64,000 nt of DNA from Brachymonas denitrificans (GCF_907163135.1 NZ_CAJQUA010000001.1:1131001-1195000), one strand, 5' to 3'. Shown: positions 27,225 through 38,990, counted from the first letter of the stretch. The notes: generated from the letters alone by a model not told the origin. Numbers and translations: made by a program.

Positions 27225-27908
27225 TCAACGCCCCCGCAATTTGCGCTGGTCGTAGCGCGGCTGCTCCGGCAGATCGGCCACATGGCGGGCATCGGCCCAG
27301 TCGTGCAGATGGAAACGCCGGCCATCCCAGCGCATGTGGTTGAGCCCCACGTTGGGAATCTCGCAGGTGCGCGGGCCGGACAGCGTCTGTCCGGTCAGGT
27401 GGCGCCAGGCCATATCCACCACGCCGCCGTGCGAGAACACCAGCACGCAGCTGTTTTCGGGGGCTTTCTGGTGATGCGCCAAGGCAATGTCGTTGAGGGC
27501 GCCCATCACGCGCTCGTGAAACTGGCGGGTGCTTTCGCCGGACGGCAGCGCGTAGTCGGCGCTGAATTGCATCCAGCTTTCCACGTCATCGGGATAGGCT
27601 GCCCTGGCCTCTTCGAAAGTCAGCCCTTCCAGCACGCCGAAGCTCTGCTCGCGCAGGGCCGGTTGCAGCATGGGAGCGGCATGCGGCGTCTGCTGCAGCG
27701 AAGTCTGGGCAGTCTGCACGGCGCGTTGCAGGTCGCTGCTGTAACTGGCGGCCACCCGGTGCAGGATGCCGTTGTTGCGAAAAGCCTGTGCCAGCCGGCC
27801 GGATTGCAGCAGGCCGGTGGCATTGAGCGGGATATCCGCATGCCCTTGGAAGCGCAAGGAACGGTTGGCATCGGTTTCACCGTGACGGATCAGGATCACT
27901 TCAAGCAT
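27225..27908 (-). CDS. Histidine phosphatase family protein (phosphoglycerate-mutase-like)
   Basis: 227 aa. Catalytic LIRHGETDANRSLRFQG at 6-22 carries the phospho-accepting histidine of the RHG motif, and the second histidine is in VFSHGGVVDM. SYSSDLQRAVQTAQ is the substrate pocket typical of small broad-specificity phosphatases and CobC/GpmB-like enzymes. No cobalamin gene is near, so the substrate is open. Divergent from pilB across a 110-base AT-rich spacer. Confidence 0.9.
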   Translation of the reverse strand: MLEVILIRHGETDANRSLRFQGHADIPLNATGLLQSGRLAQAFRNNGILHRVAASYSSDLQRAVQTAQTSLQQTPHAAPMLQPALREQSFGVLEGLTFEEARAAYPDDVESWMQFSADYALPSGESTRQFHERVMGALNDIALAHHQKAPENSCVLVFSHGGVVDMAWRHLTGQTLSGPRTCEIPNVGLNHMRWDGRRFHLHDWADARHVADLPEQPRYDQRKLRGR

Positions 27909-27930
27909 GCCTTGATTCTACGGGAGGCGA

Positions 27931-27946
27931 TGACAAAGATTTGTCA
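27931..27946. promoter_or_regulatory. 16-base near-perfect palindrome, candidate operator
   Basis: TGACAAA-GA-TTTGTCA in the spacer between the divergent phosphatase and pilB genes. No T-run follows, so a protein-binding site is more likely than a terminator. The regulator is unknown. Confidence 0.45.
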
Positions 27947-27975
27947 GGGTTTTGTGACGGTGTGGATGGTTGTTT

Positions 27976-28002
27976 TTGTTAAAATATTACTACTTTTATA
28001 GT
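27976..28002 (+). promoter_or_regulatory. Likely promoter of the pilBCD operon
   Basis: TTGTTA (27976-27981) and TATAGT (27997-28002) with 15-base spacing, in the most AT-rich stretch of the window. It could start RNA about 10 bases before the pilB ATG at 28019. The spacing is shorter than ideal, and other -10 hexamers overlap. Confidence 0.5.
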
Positions 28003-28018
28003 ATATTTATTGGGTATC

Positions 28019-29252
<1,234 letters not shown>

Positions 29253-29260
<8 letters not shown>

Positions 29261-30476
29261 GCTGGCTGTTTCCCTTCATGCTGCGCCTGCCTTGCGCAAC
29301 TTCCGCTGGCAGGCGCTAGACCGGCGTGGACAGCGCCAGCGCGGCCTCTGGCAGGCCGCCTCCCCCGCCGAACTGCGTACCCGGCTGCTGCGGCAGGGCA
29401 TGCAGCAGATCCGCATCCGTCCCGCGCCATTCTGGGCCAGGCAGCGGAGCAGCGCTGCAGAGCTGGCCCGCTTCACGCGCCAGCTGGCCACCATGCACCG
29501 TGCCGGTGTGCCCCTGCTGCAATGTCTTGATCTGGCCGGCCGCAGCAGCCCGCCCGCCCTCGCCGGTGTGCTGCAGACCGTGCGCGAGGGCGTGGAACAT
29601 GGTCAGCCGCTGCACCGCGTGCTGCGCCAGCACCCACGCCATTTCGATGCGCTGTACTGCAGCCTGGTGGAGGCCGGCGAGCTCTCCGGAACGCTGGATG
29701 CCGTGCTGGCACGCCTGGCCCAGGATCTGGAACAGGCTTGTGCCCTGCGTGCCCGAGTGCGATCTGCCCTGCTCTACCCGTTCACCGTGCTGCTGGTCGC
29801 CATCGCTGTCGTCACTGCGCTGATGCTGTGGGTGATTCCCTCCTTCGAACAGACCTTTGCCTCGCTCGGCGCCGCCTTGCCCTGGCCCACCCTGCTGGTG
29901 ATCGAGGCCAGCCGCTGGGTGCAGGCGCAGGGTGGCTGGCTGCTGCTGGCTTTGGCTGGCAGCGTGCTCGCGTTTCGTGCAGGGCTGCGCCGCCATGCCA
30001 CAATGCAGCACACCATGGATCGTCTGCTGCTGCATCTCCCGCTGCTTGGCCCCCTGGCGCGCAAGGCCGTGACTGCGCGCTGGGCGCGCACGCTCGCCAC
30101 GCTGTTTGCTGCCGGCATTCCGCTGGCCGAGGCACTGCCTGCCGTTGCCGGCGCTTCGGGCAACCTGGTGTTTGCACAGGCCAGTTTGCGTATCCGCCAA
30201 GCGCTGCTCGGCGGGCGCAGCTTTTCGCAGGCGCTGGAGGAACAGCAGCTGTTTGCCCTTCTGGTGGTGCAGATGGCGGCTGTCGGCGAGGAATCAGGCG
30301 CACTGGACACCATGCTGGCCAAGGTGGCCGATTACGAAGGCAGCGAACTCGACGAAGGCCTGCGTGGTCTTTCCAGTTTGCTGGAACCGGTCTTGATGGT
30401 GGTGCTGGGCCTGCTGGTGGGCGGCGTGATATTGGCGATGTACCTGCCGGTATTCAGCCTGGGGCAGGCGCTGTGA
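29253..30476 (+). CDS. pilC: Type IV pilus inner-membrane platform protein PilC
   Basis: 407 aa. Two T2SSF domains (about 75-195 and 275-400), each with ELARFTRQLATMHRAGVPLL-like and MAAVGEESGALDTML-like segments, and three membrane helices. It forms the rotating platform driven by PilB. Its start lies inside the end of pilB and its stop overlaps the pilD ATG, so the three genes are translated together. Confidence 0.94.
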
Positions 30477-31348
30477 TGCCGCTGGGCTGGCCCCAATGGC
30501 TGCTGGCAGTCCTGCTGGGACTGATCGTCGGCAGCTTCCTCAATGTGCTGATCCACCGCCTGCCGCGCATGCTGGAAGTGGCCTGGGAGGCGGATCATGC
30601 CGCATGGCTGCTTGCACAGCAGGATGTGCCAGGGCATCGTGCAACTCACCAGACTGCACAGCGCTTCGACCTCTGGCTGCCCGCCTCGCACTGCCCTGCC
30701 TGCAACACCCCGCTGCGCTGGTTCGAGAACATCCCCCTGCTCGGCTACCTGTGGCTGCGCGGTCGCTGTGCGCATTGCCAGGCAAGGATTTCGCCCCGCT
30801 ATCCGCTGGTGGAACTGTCCTCTGCCGCACTGGCGGCTTACTGCGCGTGGCGCTACGGCCTGACATGGCCGGCGCTGGCCTGGTTCTTCTTTGGCGCCAT
30901 CCTGCTCAGCCTGGCACTGATCGATTGGGCCACCACTTACCTGCCCGACAGCCTGACCCTTCCCCTGCTCTGGGCCGGCCTGCTGGCCGCAGCAACAGGG
31001 CTCACGGGCACCCCCTTGCCGCAAGCCGTCTGGGGAGCCGCCATCGGCTATGCCAGCTTGCGTCTTGTGTACGAGATCTTCCTGCACCTCACCGGCAGGG
31101 AAGGCATGGGCCACGGCGATTTCAAGCTGTATGCAGCCATCGGCGCCTGGCTGGGCTGGCCTGCCCTGCTTCCCGTGTTGCTGGTGGCCTCGGTCAGCGG
31201 CCTCGTCGTCGGTCTGATGCTGAAATTCTACGGTCGCTTGGGCGAACAGGGACAGCTGCCGTTTGGCCCCTTTCTGGCCTTGGGCGGCGCACTCGGATGG
31301 ATTATGGGCAGCAACTGGCTGCTGCAATTGCTGGCACAGGCCCGCTAG
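30476..31348 (+). CDS. pilD: Prepilin peptidase/N-methyltransferase PilD
   Basis: 290 aa from ATG at 30476, which overlaps the pilC stop (TGATG). Cleaves and N-methylates type IV prepilins at the inner membrane. The N-terminal GSFLNVLIHRLP is the methyltransferase zone, with zinc cysteines C73, C76, C98 and C101. The catalytic aspartates are D150 (LIDWATTYLPD) and the GxGD Asp in GMGHGDFKLYA. No pilin gene lies in the window. Confidence 0.96.
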   Translation: MPLGWPQWLLAVLLGLIVGSFLNVLIHRLPRMLEVAWEADHAAWLLAQQDVPGHRATHQTAQRFDLWLPASHCPACNTPLRWFENIPLLGYLWLRGRCAHCQARISPRYPLVELSSAALAAYCAWRYGLTWPALAWFFFGAILLSLALIDWATTYLPDSLTLPLLWAGLLAAATGLTGTPLPQAVWGAAIGYASLRLVYEIFLHLTGREGMGHGDFKLYAAIGAWLGWPALLPVLLVASVSGLVVGLMLKFYGRLGEQGQLPFGPFLALGGALGWIMGSNWLLQLLAQAR

Positions 31349-31427
31349 CAGTTATATTTGCAGCATGCGCCGCCCGCAGCAGGACGGCCCGCACAAGAAC
31401 CATCCGCAGACGCGGGAGACACGACAC

Positions 31428-32063
31428 ATGCACACCTGGCATATCGGCCTGACCGGTGGCATCGGCAGCGGCAAGAGCACGGTGGCCGAGCTGTTCCAGC
31501 ACCATGGGGCGTTCCTTATCGACGCCGACGCCATTTCGCGCGCCACCACCGCCGCGGGAGGCGCCGCCATTACGCCCATACGCCAGACCTTTGGCGACCG
31601 CTTCATCCAGCCCGACGGCGCGCTGGACCGCAACGCCATGCGTGAACTGGTGTTTGCCCAGCCCGATGCCAAGCGCCAGCTCGAGGCCATCGTGCACCCG
31701 CTGGTGCTGCAGCAGATCCAGGACAGCGCGGCGCAAGCCATCCACCAGCAGGCGCGCGTGGTGCTCTATGACATCCCGCTGCTTACCGAATCCAGCCACT
31801 GGCGCAAGCGCCTGCAGCAGGTGATCGTGGTCGATTGCGACACCGACACGCAGATCGCCCGCGTGATGCGCCGCAACCAGCTCGCGCGCGAGGCGGTGGA
31901 AGGCATCATCGCCAGCCAGGCCACGCGGCAGCAGCGCCACGCCATCGCCGATGCCGTGGTGCAGAACGGCAGCAACATCACGCTGGAGCGTTTGCGCGCA
32001 CAGGTGCAGGCCCTGGCGCGCCATTTCCACCTTATCATTGGCCCCAAAGGAAACGCCGCGTGA
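31428..32063 (+). CDS. coaE: Dephospho-CoA kinase
   Basis: 211 aa from ATG at 31428 with GGGAG nine bases upstream. Last step of coenzyme A synthesis. P-loop GGIGSGKS at 10-17, DADAISRATTAAGG substrate site, and VLYDIPLLTES motif. Placement after pilD and before zapD is common in beta- and gammaproteobacteria. The stop overlaps the zapD start (GTGA). Confidence 0.97.
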   Translation: MHTWHIGLTGGIGSGKSTVAELFQHHGAFLIDADAISRATTAAGGAAITPIRQTFGDRFIQPDGALDRNAMRELVFAQPDAKRQLEAIVHPLVLQQIQDSAAQAIHQQARVVLYDIPLLTESSHWRKRLQQVIVVDCDTDTQIARVMRRNQLAREAVEGIIASQATRQQRHAIADAVVQNGSNITLERLRAQVQALARHFHLIIGPKGNAA

Positions 32064-32815
32064 TCTTGTTCGAATACCCCTTCAATGAACGCATTCGCAC
32101 CTATCTGCGGATGGAGCGCCTGCTCGACCGGTTCAACGAACTCGCCGCCCGCACCACGGCCATCGACCACCACTTTGCCCTGATCACGCTGTTCGAGTTG
32201 CTGGAAGTCTCCAGCCGCTCCGACCTGAAAGGCGAGATCATGCGCGATCTGGATCGCCAGAAGCAGCACCTGGCCGGCTACCGCGGCAATCCGGCGGTGG
32301 AAGAATCCATGCTGAACCAGATGATCCGCACCGCGGAAGACTGCTTCCAGCGGCTGGAGCAGATGACCGGCAAGATCGGCCAGCCGCTCACCGACAACGA
32401 CTGGCTGATGACCATCCGCAGCCGCGCGGCGATTCCCGGCGGCACCTGCGAATTCGACCTGCCGGCCTACCACGCCTGGCTGCATCTGCCCGAGAGCCAG
32501 CGCCAGTACGCGCTCAAGGGCTGGATCGGCGCCTTCAAGGCGGTGGAAGACAGCGTGCGCATGCTGCTCTCGCTGCTGCGCAACAGCGGCCATACGCAGA
32601 AGGTCAGCGCATCGAACGGCCAGTTCCAGCAGAACCTGCCGCAGAACCGCAACTTCCAGCTGCTGCGCCTGAGCATCGACCCGAACCGCCGCGTCGTGCC
32701 CGAGATCAGCGCCAACCACCTGATGGTGGCCGTGCGCATGATGCGCGAGGATGCCGAAGGCCATCTGGCCCTGCATCCGGCCGACATCGATTTCCAGCTC
32801 ACCCTCTGCGCCTGA
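32060..32815 (+). CDS. zapD: Cell division protein ZapD, GTG start
   Basis: 251 aa from GTG at 32060, preceded by AAGGAAA. ZapD (YacF) cross-links FtsZ filaments at the septum. Family start [20 protein letters not shown], helical N-terminal domain, and C-terminal beta domain with [19 protein letters not shown]. Co-translated with coaE and followed by yacG. Confidence 0.95.
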   Translation: MILFEYPFNERIRTYLRMERLLDRFNELAARTTAIDHHFALITLFELLEVSSRSDLKGEIMRDLDRQKQHLAGYRGNPAVEESMLNQMIRTAEDCFQRLEQMTGKIGQPLTDNDWLMTIRSRAAIPGGTCEFDLPAYHAWLHLPESQRQYALKGWIGAFKAVEDSVRMLLSLLRNSGHTQKVSASNGQFQQNLPQNRNFQLLRLSIDPNRRVVPEISANHLMVAVRMMREDAEGHLALHPADIDFQLTLCA

Positions 32816-32822
32816 AGTCGCC

Positions 32823-33041
32823 ATGGCTGCATCGACCCCACCCCAGGAAGTCGCGCCGGCCAAGATCGTCGTCTGCCCGCAATGCGGCGGCGACAGCGTC
32901 TATGCGCCTTCCAACCCCTACCGCCCGTTCTGCAGCGAACGGTGCAAGAAAATCGACCTGGGTGCCTGGGCCAGCGAAAGCTACCGCATGGAGCAAAAGC
33001 CCGGCACCGAAGAGGAAGGCTACGAGCCGCCTGATTCCTGA
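32823..33041 (+). CDS. yacG: DNA gyrase inhibitor YacG (zinc-binding)
   Basis: 72 aa from ATG at 32823. Small zinc protein with CPQCGG and CSERCK pairs and the [19 protein letters not shown] core. In E. coli it binds GyrB and inhibits gyrase. Completes the conserved coaE-zapD-yacG set. Confidence 0.95.
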   Translation: MAASTPPQEVAPAKIVVCPQCGGDSVYAPSNPYRPFCSERCKKIDLGAWASESYRMEQKPGTEEEGYEPPDS

Positions 33042-33109
33042 GTTTTCCGGACAGGCGGCCATGGCTCCCGCAAGGAGTGCGGCCACTGTCCGCTTTCCTG
33101 ATTTGCCCC

Positions 33110-34798
33110 ATGTCCTCCCCTGAAATTTCCATCTCCTCCACCGGCGATCAATCTGCCCTCCCCGTCGTCATCGTGGGCGCCGGGCTTGCGGGCCTGGCCG
33201 TGGCCCTGCATCTGGCGCCCAGCGTTCCCGTCATCATGATTGCCAAGCGCAAGGTGGAGGAATCCGCCACCACGCGCGCCCAGGGCGGTATCGTCGGCGT
33301 ACTCGGCGCCGATGACAGCATCGAAAGCCATGTGCACGACACCCAGGAAGCCGGCGCCGGCATCGTGGATGAAGACACGGCCCGCTTCATTGCCGAAAAC
33401 AGTGCCGAGGCCATTGAATGGCTGGTACAGCAAGGCGTTCCGTTCACCCACGACCCGAGCGGCCCGCTCGGTCTGCACCTGACGCGTGAAGGCGGCCACA
33501 CCGTGCGCCGCATCGCCCACGCGGCCGATGCCACCGGCAAGGCCATCCACGAAGCGCTGCTCGATGCCGTGCGCAAGCACCCCAACATCACTCTGCACGA
33601 GCGCTGGATGGCGATCGACGTGATTACGGACAAGCACCTGGGCGATGCCGGCCAGCACCCGATCAAGAACTGCTACGGCGTGTATGTGCTCAACATCGAC
33701 GAAGGCAAGGTGCTGACGATTCCCGGGCGTGCCGTGGTGCTGGCCAGCGGCGGCGTGGGGAAGGTCTACCGCTACACCACCAACCCGGAAACCTCCACCG
33801 GCGACGGCATCGCCATGGCCTGGCGCGCCGGTTGCCGCATCGGCAACATGGAGTTCATCCAGTTCCACCCGACCTGCCTGTATCACCCGCTGGAGCGCAA
33901 TTTCCTGATCACCGAGGCACTGCGCGGCGAAGGCGGCCTGCTCAAGCTGCCGCTCAAGGATGCGGATGGCAACATCCACACCGAGCGCTTCATGCCGGCG
34001 CACGACCCGCGCGCCGAGCTGGCACCGCGCGACATCGTGGCCCGCGCCATCGACTTCGAGATCAAGAAGCACGGCCTGGACCATGTGCTGCTGGATGCCA
34101 CCCATCTGGGCGAGGCTTTCCTGAAGGAACACTTCCCCACCATCTACCAGCGCTGCATGGAGCTGGGCATCGATATTGCCAAGGATCCGATCCCGGTCGT
34201 GCCGGCCGCACACTATACCTGCGGCGGCGTGGTCACCGACCTGAACGGCCAGAGCGATCTGCACGGCCTTTATGCCGTGGGCGAGACCACCTACACCGGC
34301 CTGCACGGCGCCAACCGTCTGGCCAGCAACTCGCTGCTCGAATGCGTGGTGCTGGGCAAGAGTTGCGCCGAAATGATCATGCAGAAGGCCATTCCCAGCC
34401 AGCCGAAGCTTCCCGAATGGGATGAGAGTCAGGTGGAGGATGCCGATGAACAGGTGGTCATCGCCCACAACTGGGACGAGTTGCGCCTGGTGATGTGGAA
34501 CTATGTGGGCATCATGCGCACCACGCGCCGTCTGGAGCGTGCACAACATCGCATCAACATGCTGAAAGCCGAGATCGACGACTATTACGCCAACTTCAAG
34601 GTCAATCGCGACCTGCTGGAACTGCGCAACCTGGTCGACTGCGCCGACCTGATCGTGCGCAGCGCCATGAGCCGCCACGAAAGCCGCGGGCTGCACTATG
34701 TGCGCGACTATCCTGATCTGCTGCCGGCCAGCTTCCCGACCATCCTGTTCAAGAACGTGAACAAGCGCGGCGGCAAGAAGGCCAAGAAGCTGCGTTGA
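33110..34798 (+). CDS. nadB: L-aspartate oxidase NadB
   Basis: 562 aa from ATG at 33110. First enzyme of de novo NAD synthesis: oxidises aspartate to iminoaspartate, with FAD. FAD-binding GAGLAGLAVAL, TRAQGGIVGVLG, REGGHTVRRIAHAAD, HPTCLY and GLHGANRLASNSLLE are all present, with the helical C-terminal domain. Partner enzymes NadC and NadA are encoded 2 kb downstream on the other strand. Confidence 0.97.
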   Translation: MSSPEISISSTGDQSALPVVIVGAGLAGLAVALHLAPSVPVIMIAKRKVEESATTRAQGGIVGVLGADDSIESHVHDTQEAGAGIVDEDTARFIAENSAEAIEWLVQQGVPFTHDPSGPLGLHLTREGGHTVRRIAHAADATGKAIHEALLDAVRKHPNITLHERWMAIDVITDKHLGDAGQHPIKNCYGVYVLNIDEGKVLTIPGRAVVLASGGVGKVYRYTTNPETSTGDGIAMAWRAGCRIGNMEFIQFHPTCLYHPLERNFLITEALRGEGGLLKLPLKDADGNIHTERFMPAHDPRAELAPRDIVARAIDFEIKKHGLDHVLLDATHLGEAFLKEHFPTIYQRCMELGIDIAKDPIPVVPAAHYTCGGVVTDLNGQSDLHGLYAVGETTYTGLHGANRLASNSLLECVVLGKSCAEMIMQKAIPSQPKLPEWDESQVEDADEQVVIAHNWDELRLVMWNYVGIMRTTRRLERAQHRINMLKAEIDDYYANFKVNRDLLELRNLVDCADLIVRSAMSRHESRGLHYVRDYPDLLPASFPTILFKNVNKRGGKKAKKLR

Positions 34799-34800
34799 GC

Positions 34801-35445
34801 ATGGACATGCTGCTGTCTCCTGACGTCGCCATAGGGTTCTTCGGCATCGCCGTCCTGCTGGCACTTTCGCCCGGCCCGGACAATCTGTTCGTGATCACCC
34901 TCTCGGCCCTGCGCGGCGTGCGTGCGGGGCTGTGGGTGGTGCTGGGGCTGTGCAGCGGGCTGATCGTGCATACGCTGGCGGTGGCCTGGGGCGTGGCCGC
35001 CTTGTTCGCCGCCTCGGCCACGGCGTTTACGGTGCTCAAGCTGCTCGGCGCCGCCTATCTGCTGTATCTAGCCTGGGGTGCCTGGAACGCGCCAGCCAGC
35101 GTGGTGGACGATAGCGGCGGCCCGTCGGTGCCGGACATGACACCGATGCAGGCCTGGCTGCGCGGTGTCATCATGAACCTGACCAACCCCAAGGTGATTC
35201 TGTTCTTCCTGGCCTTCCTGCCGCAGTTCAGCAATCCCGCGCGTGGCAGCGTGGCCGTTCAGACCTTTCTGCTGGGATTGATCTTCATCCTCGCGGCCGG
35301 ACTGACCTTTTCCACGCTGGCCCTGCTGGCCGGGAGCATCGGGCGCAAGCTGCAACGCTCCGCCAGCGCGCAGACCTGGCTCAATCGGAGCGCCAGCGTG
35401 GTGTTTGCCGGGTTGGCACTCAAGCTGCTGGTGTCGCAGCGCTAG
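34801..35445 (+). CDS. LysE/RhtB-family amino-acid exporter
   Basis: 214 aa, six membrane helices. The family motif SPGPDNLFVITLSALRGVRAG is spread over the first 50 residues (key GPDN), and LTNPKVILFFLAFLPQF is the second signature. Starts 2 bases after nadB, so it is likely co-transcribed. The exported amino acid (threonine, homoserine, lysine or other) cannot be named. Confidence 0.92.
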   Translation: MDMLLSPDVAIGFFGIAVLLALSPGPDNLFVITLSALRGVRAGLWVVLGLCSGLIVHTLAVAWGVAALFAASATAFTVLKLLGAAYLLYLAWGAWNAPASVVDDSGGPSVPDMTPMQAWLRGVIMNLTNPKVILFFLAFLPQFSNPARGSVAVQTFLLGLIFILAAGLTFSTLALLAGSIGRKLQRSASAQTWLNRSASVVFAGLALKLLVSQR

Positions 35446-35449
35446 GCGC

Positions 35450-36658
35450 TCAGCGGGCGCGCATCACCGGATCGGCAGCGGCCGTGAACAGCACGTCGGT
35501 CGAGGAGTTCAGCGCCGTCTCAAACGCATCCTGCAGCACGCCGATCACGAAGCCGACACCAACGACCTGCATGGAAATGTCGTTGGGAATGCCGAACAGG
35601 CTGCACGCCATCGGGATCAGCAGCAACGAGCCGCCCGCCACACCGGAGACACCGCAGGCAGCGATGGACGCCACCACGCACAGCAGCAACGTGGTGCCGA
35701 AATCCACCGGGATGCCCAGGGTATGCACGGCTGCCAGTGTCAGCACGTTGATGGTAACTGCCGCTCCGGCCATGTTGATGGTGGCGCCCAGCGGCAGCGA
35801 AATGGCGTAGGTGTCGCGGTTCAGGCCCAGACGCTTGGCCAGCTCCATGTTTACCGGAATGTTGGCCGCCGAGCTGCGCGTGAAGAAGGCCGTCACGCCG
35901 CTCTCGCGCAGGCACGTGAAGACCAGCGGGAAGGGATTGCGGCGCGTCATGACGGCAACGATGATGGGGTTCACCACCAGCGCCACCACCAGCATGCAGC
36001 CGATCAGCAGCCCCAGCAGGGTCAGATAATGCACCAGCACATCCCAGCCGGAAGTCAGCACGGAGTCGGCCACCAGACCCATCACGCCGAACGGCGCGAA
36101 GCGGATCACCAGACGCACCACCCAAGAGACGGCATCGGAGACGTCGACCAGGATTCTGTGCGTGGCGCGATCGGCATGGCGCAGGCCCAGGCCGAGCACG
36201 ATGGCCCAGGTCAGCACACCGATGTAGTTGGCATTCATCAGGGCCTTGAACGGGTTGTCGACCATGCTCAGCACCAGGTTCTTCAACACCTGGATCACGT
36301 TGCCCGGGGGCGAGAGCTCTTCGGTGACAGGCTTGAAGGTCAGCTCCATCGGGAACAGGAAGCTGCCGCCGGCCGCGACCAGGGCGGCGGCAAAGGTGCC
36401 GACTGCATACAGGACCAGCACGGTGCGCATATTGGTCTGCACGCCTTTTTCATGGTTGGCGATGGAGGACATCACCAGCACAAATACCAGCAGCGGTGCC
36501 ACAGCCTTGAGCGCCCCCACGAACAGCGTGCCGAACAGAATCGTGGCCCGGGCTGCATCGGGCCACAGGATGGCGAGCGCAATGCCCACCATCAGGCCCA
36601 TGAAAATTTGCGTCACCAGCGAACCATGCCGGATGAAATGCTTGATCGAATCCATCAT
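35450..36658 (-). CDS. sstT: Serine/threonine:sodium symporter SstT
   Basis: 402 aa from ATG at 36658, which has GGAGG seven bases upstream. Dicarboxylate/amino acid:cation symporter family (DAACS). SstT features: [18 protein letters not shown], the serine-rich re-entrant loop [13 protein letters not shown], and the NMAGAAVTI segment that binds sodium. Follows nadC on the same strand after a 209-base spacer; converges with the RhtB-type exporter, 4 bases apart. Confidence 0.95.
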   Translation of the reverse strand: MMDSIKHFIRHGSLVTQIFMGLMVGIALAILWPDAARATILFGTLFVGALKAVAPLLVFVLVMSSIANHEKGVQTNMRTVLVLYAVGTFAAALVAAGGSFLFPMELTFKPVTEELSPPGNVIQVLKNLVLSMVDNPFKALMNANYIGVLTWAIVLGLGLRHADRATHRILVDVSDAVSWVVRLVIRFAPFGVMGLVADSVLTSGWDVLVHYLTLLGLLIGCMLVVALVVNPIIVAVMTRRNPFPLVFTCLRESGVTAFFTRSSAANIPVNMELAKRLGLNRDTYAISLPLGATINMAGAAVTINVLTLAAVHTLGIPVDFGTTLLLCVVASIAACGVSGVAGGSLLLIPMACSLFGIPNDISMQVVGVGFVIGVLQDAFETALNSSTDVLFTAAADPVMRAR

Positions 36659-36867
36659 CAGAAAGCCTCCCTGGATGGCGGCCGGATCACGGGACGCCAT
36701 CGGTCGTTATGCCAGCCGGGCCGGATGGGGGCCTGACCGGAGAAGCGGCAATTTTAGGGGAAACCTTTAACGAAACTGACAAATTTTCTTGCAGCCGGCA
36801 CAGGCGGCTGTGGCTCGCACGCCACCACTCAGGGAAAACGCCTAAACGTTGCAGGGCGCTCCTGCCG

Positions 36868-37722
36868 TCAGCCGACGATACGCAGAGAGTAATCGGTGGC
36901 CACCACGTCCTTGGTCAGCTTGCCGATGGAAATGCGGTCAACACCGGTCGCGGCGATCTCGCGCATGGTATCCAGCTGCACGCCACCCGAGGCTTCCAGC
37001 AGAGCGCGGCCGGCCGTCAGCGCCACGGCGTCGCGCATGGCCTGCAGGGTGAAGTTGTCCAGCAGCACACTGGTGGCACCGGCCTCCAGCGCCTGCTGCA
37101 GCTGGTCGAGGTTTTCGACCTCGATCTGGATCTCCACGCCGGCATCGAGCGCGCGGGCGTTGTCCAGCACCTGCGGAATGCCTCCAGCGGCGGCGATGTG
37201 GTTCTCCTTGATCAGGATGCCATGCCACAGCGCCATACGCTGGTTCTGGCCGCCACCGACACGCACGGCGTATTTCTGCGCCTGGCGCAGGCCGGGAATG
37301 GTCTTGCGCGTGTCCAGCACGGCACAGCCCTTCTCCGACACGCCGGCAATCGCATCCACATAGCGGCGCGTGAGCGTCGCGGTACCACTGAGCAGTTGCA
37401 GGAAGTTGAGCGCCGCGCGCTCGGCGGTAAAGATGGAACGCGCCTCGCCGCGGATGTGGCAGACATCGGTGTTGGCGGCCATCCGGTCGCCTTCCTCGTA
37501 GTGCCACTCCAGCGTCAGGTCCGGATCGACCCCGCGCATGCAGCCCTCGAACCAGGCACGGCCGCACAGCACGGCCTCTTCCCGCACCAGCACGCGAGCT
37601 GTCACCGGCTTGGGAACCGGAACCAGCTGGCCGGTCCAGTCGCAGACACCGATGTCTTCCGTGAGGGCATCGCGGATATTGCGGATGCGGGCTTCGTCGA
37701 GGGATTCGTTGAATTCAAACAT
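36868..37722 (-). CDS. nadC: Nicotinate-nucleotide pyrophosphorylase (carboxylating) NadC
   Basis: 284 aa. Converts quinolinate and PRPP to nicotinate mononucleotide. Shows the RxEAVLCGR-type start (REEAVLCGRAWFEG), TRKTIPGLR, KENHIAAAGG and VLLDNF. It follows nadA after 28 bases. The 209-base spacer 36659-36867 downstream holds no ORF; it contains an AT-rich patch (about 36757-36791) likely to carry the sstT promoter, without a clean hexamer pair. Confidence 0.97.
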   Translation of the reverse strand: MFEFNESLDEARIRNIRDALTEDIGVCDWTGQLVPVPKPVTARVLVREEAVLCGRAWFEGCMRGVDPDLTLEWHYEEGDRMAANTDVCHIRGEARSIFTAERAALNFLQLLSGTATLTRRYVDAIAGVSEKGCAVLDTRKTIPGLRQAQKYAVRVGGGQNQRMALWHGILIKENHIAAAGGIPQVLDNARALDAGVEIQIEVENLDQLQQALEAGATSVLLDNFTLQAMRDAVALTAGRALLEASGGVQLDTMREIAATGVDRISIGKLTKDVVATDYSLRIVG

Positions 37723-37750
37723 GATGGGCTACAGCAGATCAGGTAGAAAA

Positions 37751-38899
37751 TCAGGCGGCGCCGATGCCGGGCGTCATGCCCGCCAGACGTCCGCCGTCCT
37801 TGACGACCAGCGCCTCAGGGTGCTCCTTGACAAAATCCAGCATGCGCGTAATGCAGCCCGCTGCCTTGCGGCCCACCTCGGGGTCGACAAATACCTCGCC
37901 GCTGCCCTGCTCCAGGCAATCGACCACGCCCTGCAGCGCGTTCATGGCCATCCAGGGGCAGTGCGCGCAGCTCTTGCAGGTAGCGCTGTTGCCGGCGGTA
38001 GGCGCCTCGATCAGCGTCTTGCCGGGTGCCAGCTGGCGCATGCGGTGCATGATGCCGTTGTCGGTGGCAACGATGAAGGTTTCGCCCTCGGCACCGTCGA
38101 TCACGGCCTTGAGCAGCTGCGAGGTGGAACCAACCACGTCAGCCTGCTGCACCACGCTGGTGGGCGATTCGGGATGTACCAGGATTTTGGCGCCCGGATA
38201 CTGCTTGCGCAGCAGATCCAGCTCCAGGCCCTTGAATTCGTCGTGCACGATGCAGGCACCCTGCCACATCAGCATGTCCGCGCCGGTCTGCTGCTGGATG
38301 TACTTGCCCAAATGGCGATCGGGCGCCCACAGGATTTTCTCGCCCTTGTCCTTCAGGTGGTTGACGATGGCGAGCGCACAGGAGCTGGTCACCATCCAGT
38401 CGGCACGCGCCTTCACCGCCGCGCTGGTGTTGGCATAAACCACCACCTTGCGATCCGGGTGGGCATCACAGAAGGCGCTGAATTCGTCGATCGGGCAGCC
38501 CAGATCGAGCGAACAGGTCGCGTCCAGATCTGGCATCAGCACGGTTTTTTCCGGGCTCAGGATCTTGGCACTCTCGCCCATGAAGCGCACGCCGGCCACG
38601 ACCAGCGTCTGTGCCTCATGGTCGCGGCCGAAGCGCGCCATTTCGAGCGAATCGGATACACAGCCGCCCGTGGCCAGCGCCAGATCCTGCAAATCGCCAT
38701 CCACGTAGTAGTGCGCCACCAGCACGGCATTGCGCGCCTTCAGCAGCTCGGCGCTTTTCTGCATCAGCGCATCGCGCTCGGCCTTGTTCAGCTGCGGCGG
38801 CACCTTGGCCCAGGCGTGGGCGGTGCATGTGACGCCTTCTGCGTTCTGCAACGGGTAGTCAAACTCCTTGCTGATGGGAATGGGCGTGGAAGCGGTCAT
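37751..38899 (-). CDS. nadA: Quinolinate synthase NadA
   Basis: 382 aa from ATG at 38899 ([17 protein letters not shown]); the frame is open further upstream without family similarity. A [4Fe-4S] enzyme that condenses iminoaspartate with dihydroxyacetone phosphate. Conserved [38 protein letters not shown] and [11 protein letters not shown] supply substrate sites and cluster cysteines. Divergent from the acyltransferase gene at 39079 across a 179-base spacer with repeated motifs. Confidence 0.97.
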   Translation of the reverse strand: MTASTPIPISKEFDYPLQNAEGVTCTAHAWAKVPPQLNKAERDALMQKSAELLKARNAVLVAHYYVDGDLQDLALATGGCVSDSLEMARFGRDHEAQTLVVAGVRFMGESAKILSPEKTVLMPDLDATCSLDLGCPIDEFSAFCDAHPDRKVVVYANTSAAVKARADWMVTSSCALAIVNHLKDKGEKILWAPDRHLGKYIQQQTGADMLMWQGACIVHDEFKGLELDLLRKQYPGAKILVHPESPTSVVQQADVVGSTSQLLKAVIDGAEGETFIVATDNGIMHRMRQLAPGKTLIEAPTAGNSATCKSCAHCPWMAMNALQGVVDCLEQGSGEVFVDPEVGRKAAGCITRMLDFVKEHPEALVVKDGGRLAGMTPGIGAA

Positions 38900-38925
38900 G
38901 GCTTGTCTCTGGTCTCTCGATGTGT

Positions 38926-38990
38926 TCCGGCAACAGTTGCTCCGGCAACGTGCGTGGTGCGCTATTGTGACGCAGAAAGCCTGTGCCGGA
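38926..38990. repeat. Repeated TCCGGCA motifs upstream of nadA
   Basis: TCCGGCAAC at 38926-38934 and again at 38941-38949 (15 bases start to start), and an inverted TGCCGGA at 38984-38990. They lie between the divergent nadA and acyltransferase starts and could be operator half-sites. A possible -10 TACAAT for the plus strand is at 39020-39025. Confidence 0.4.
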
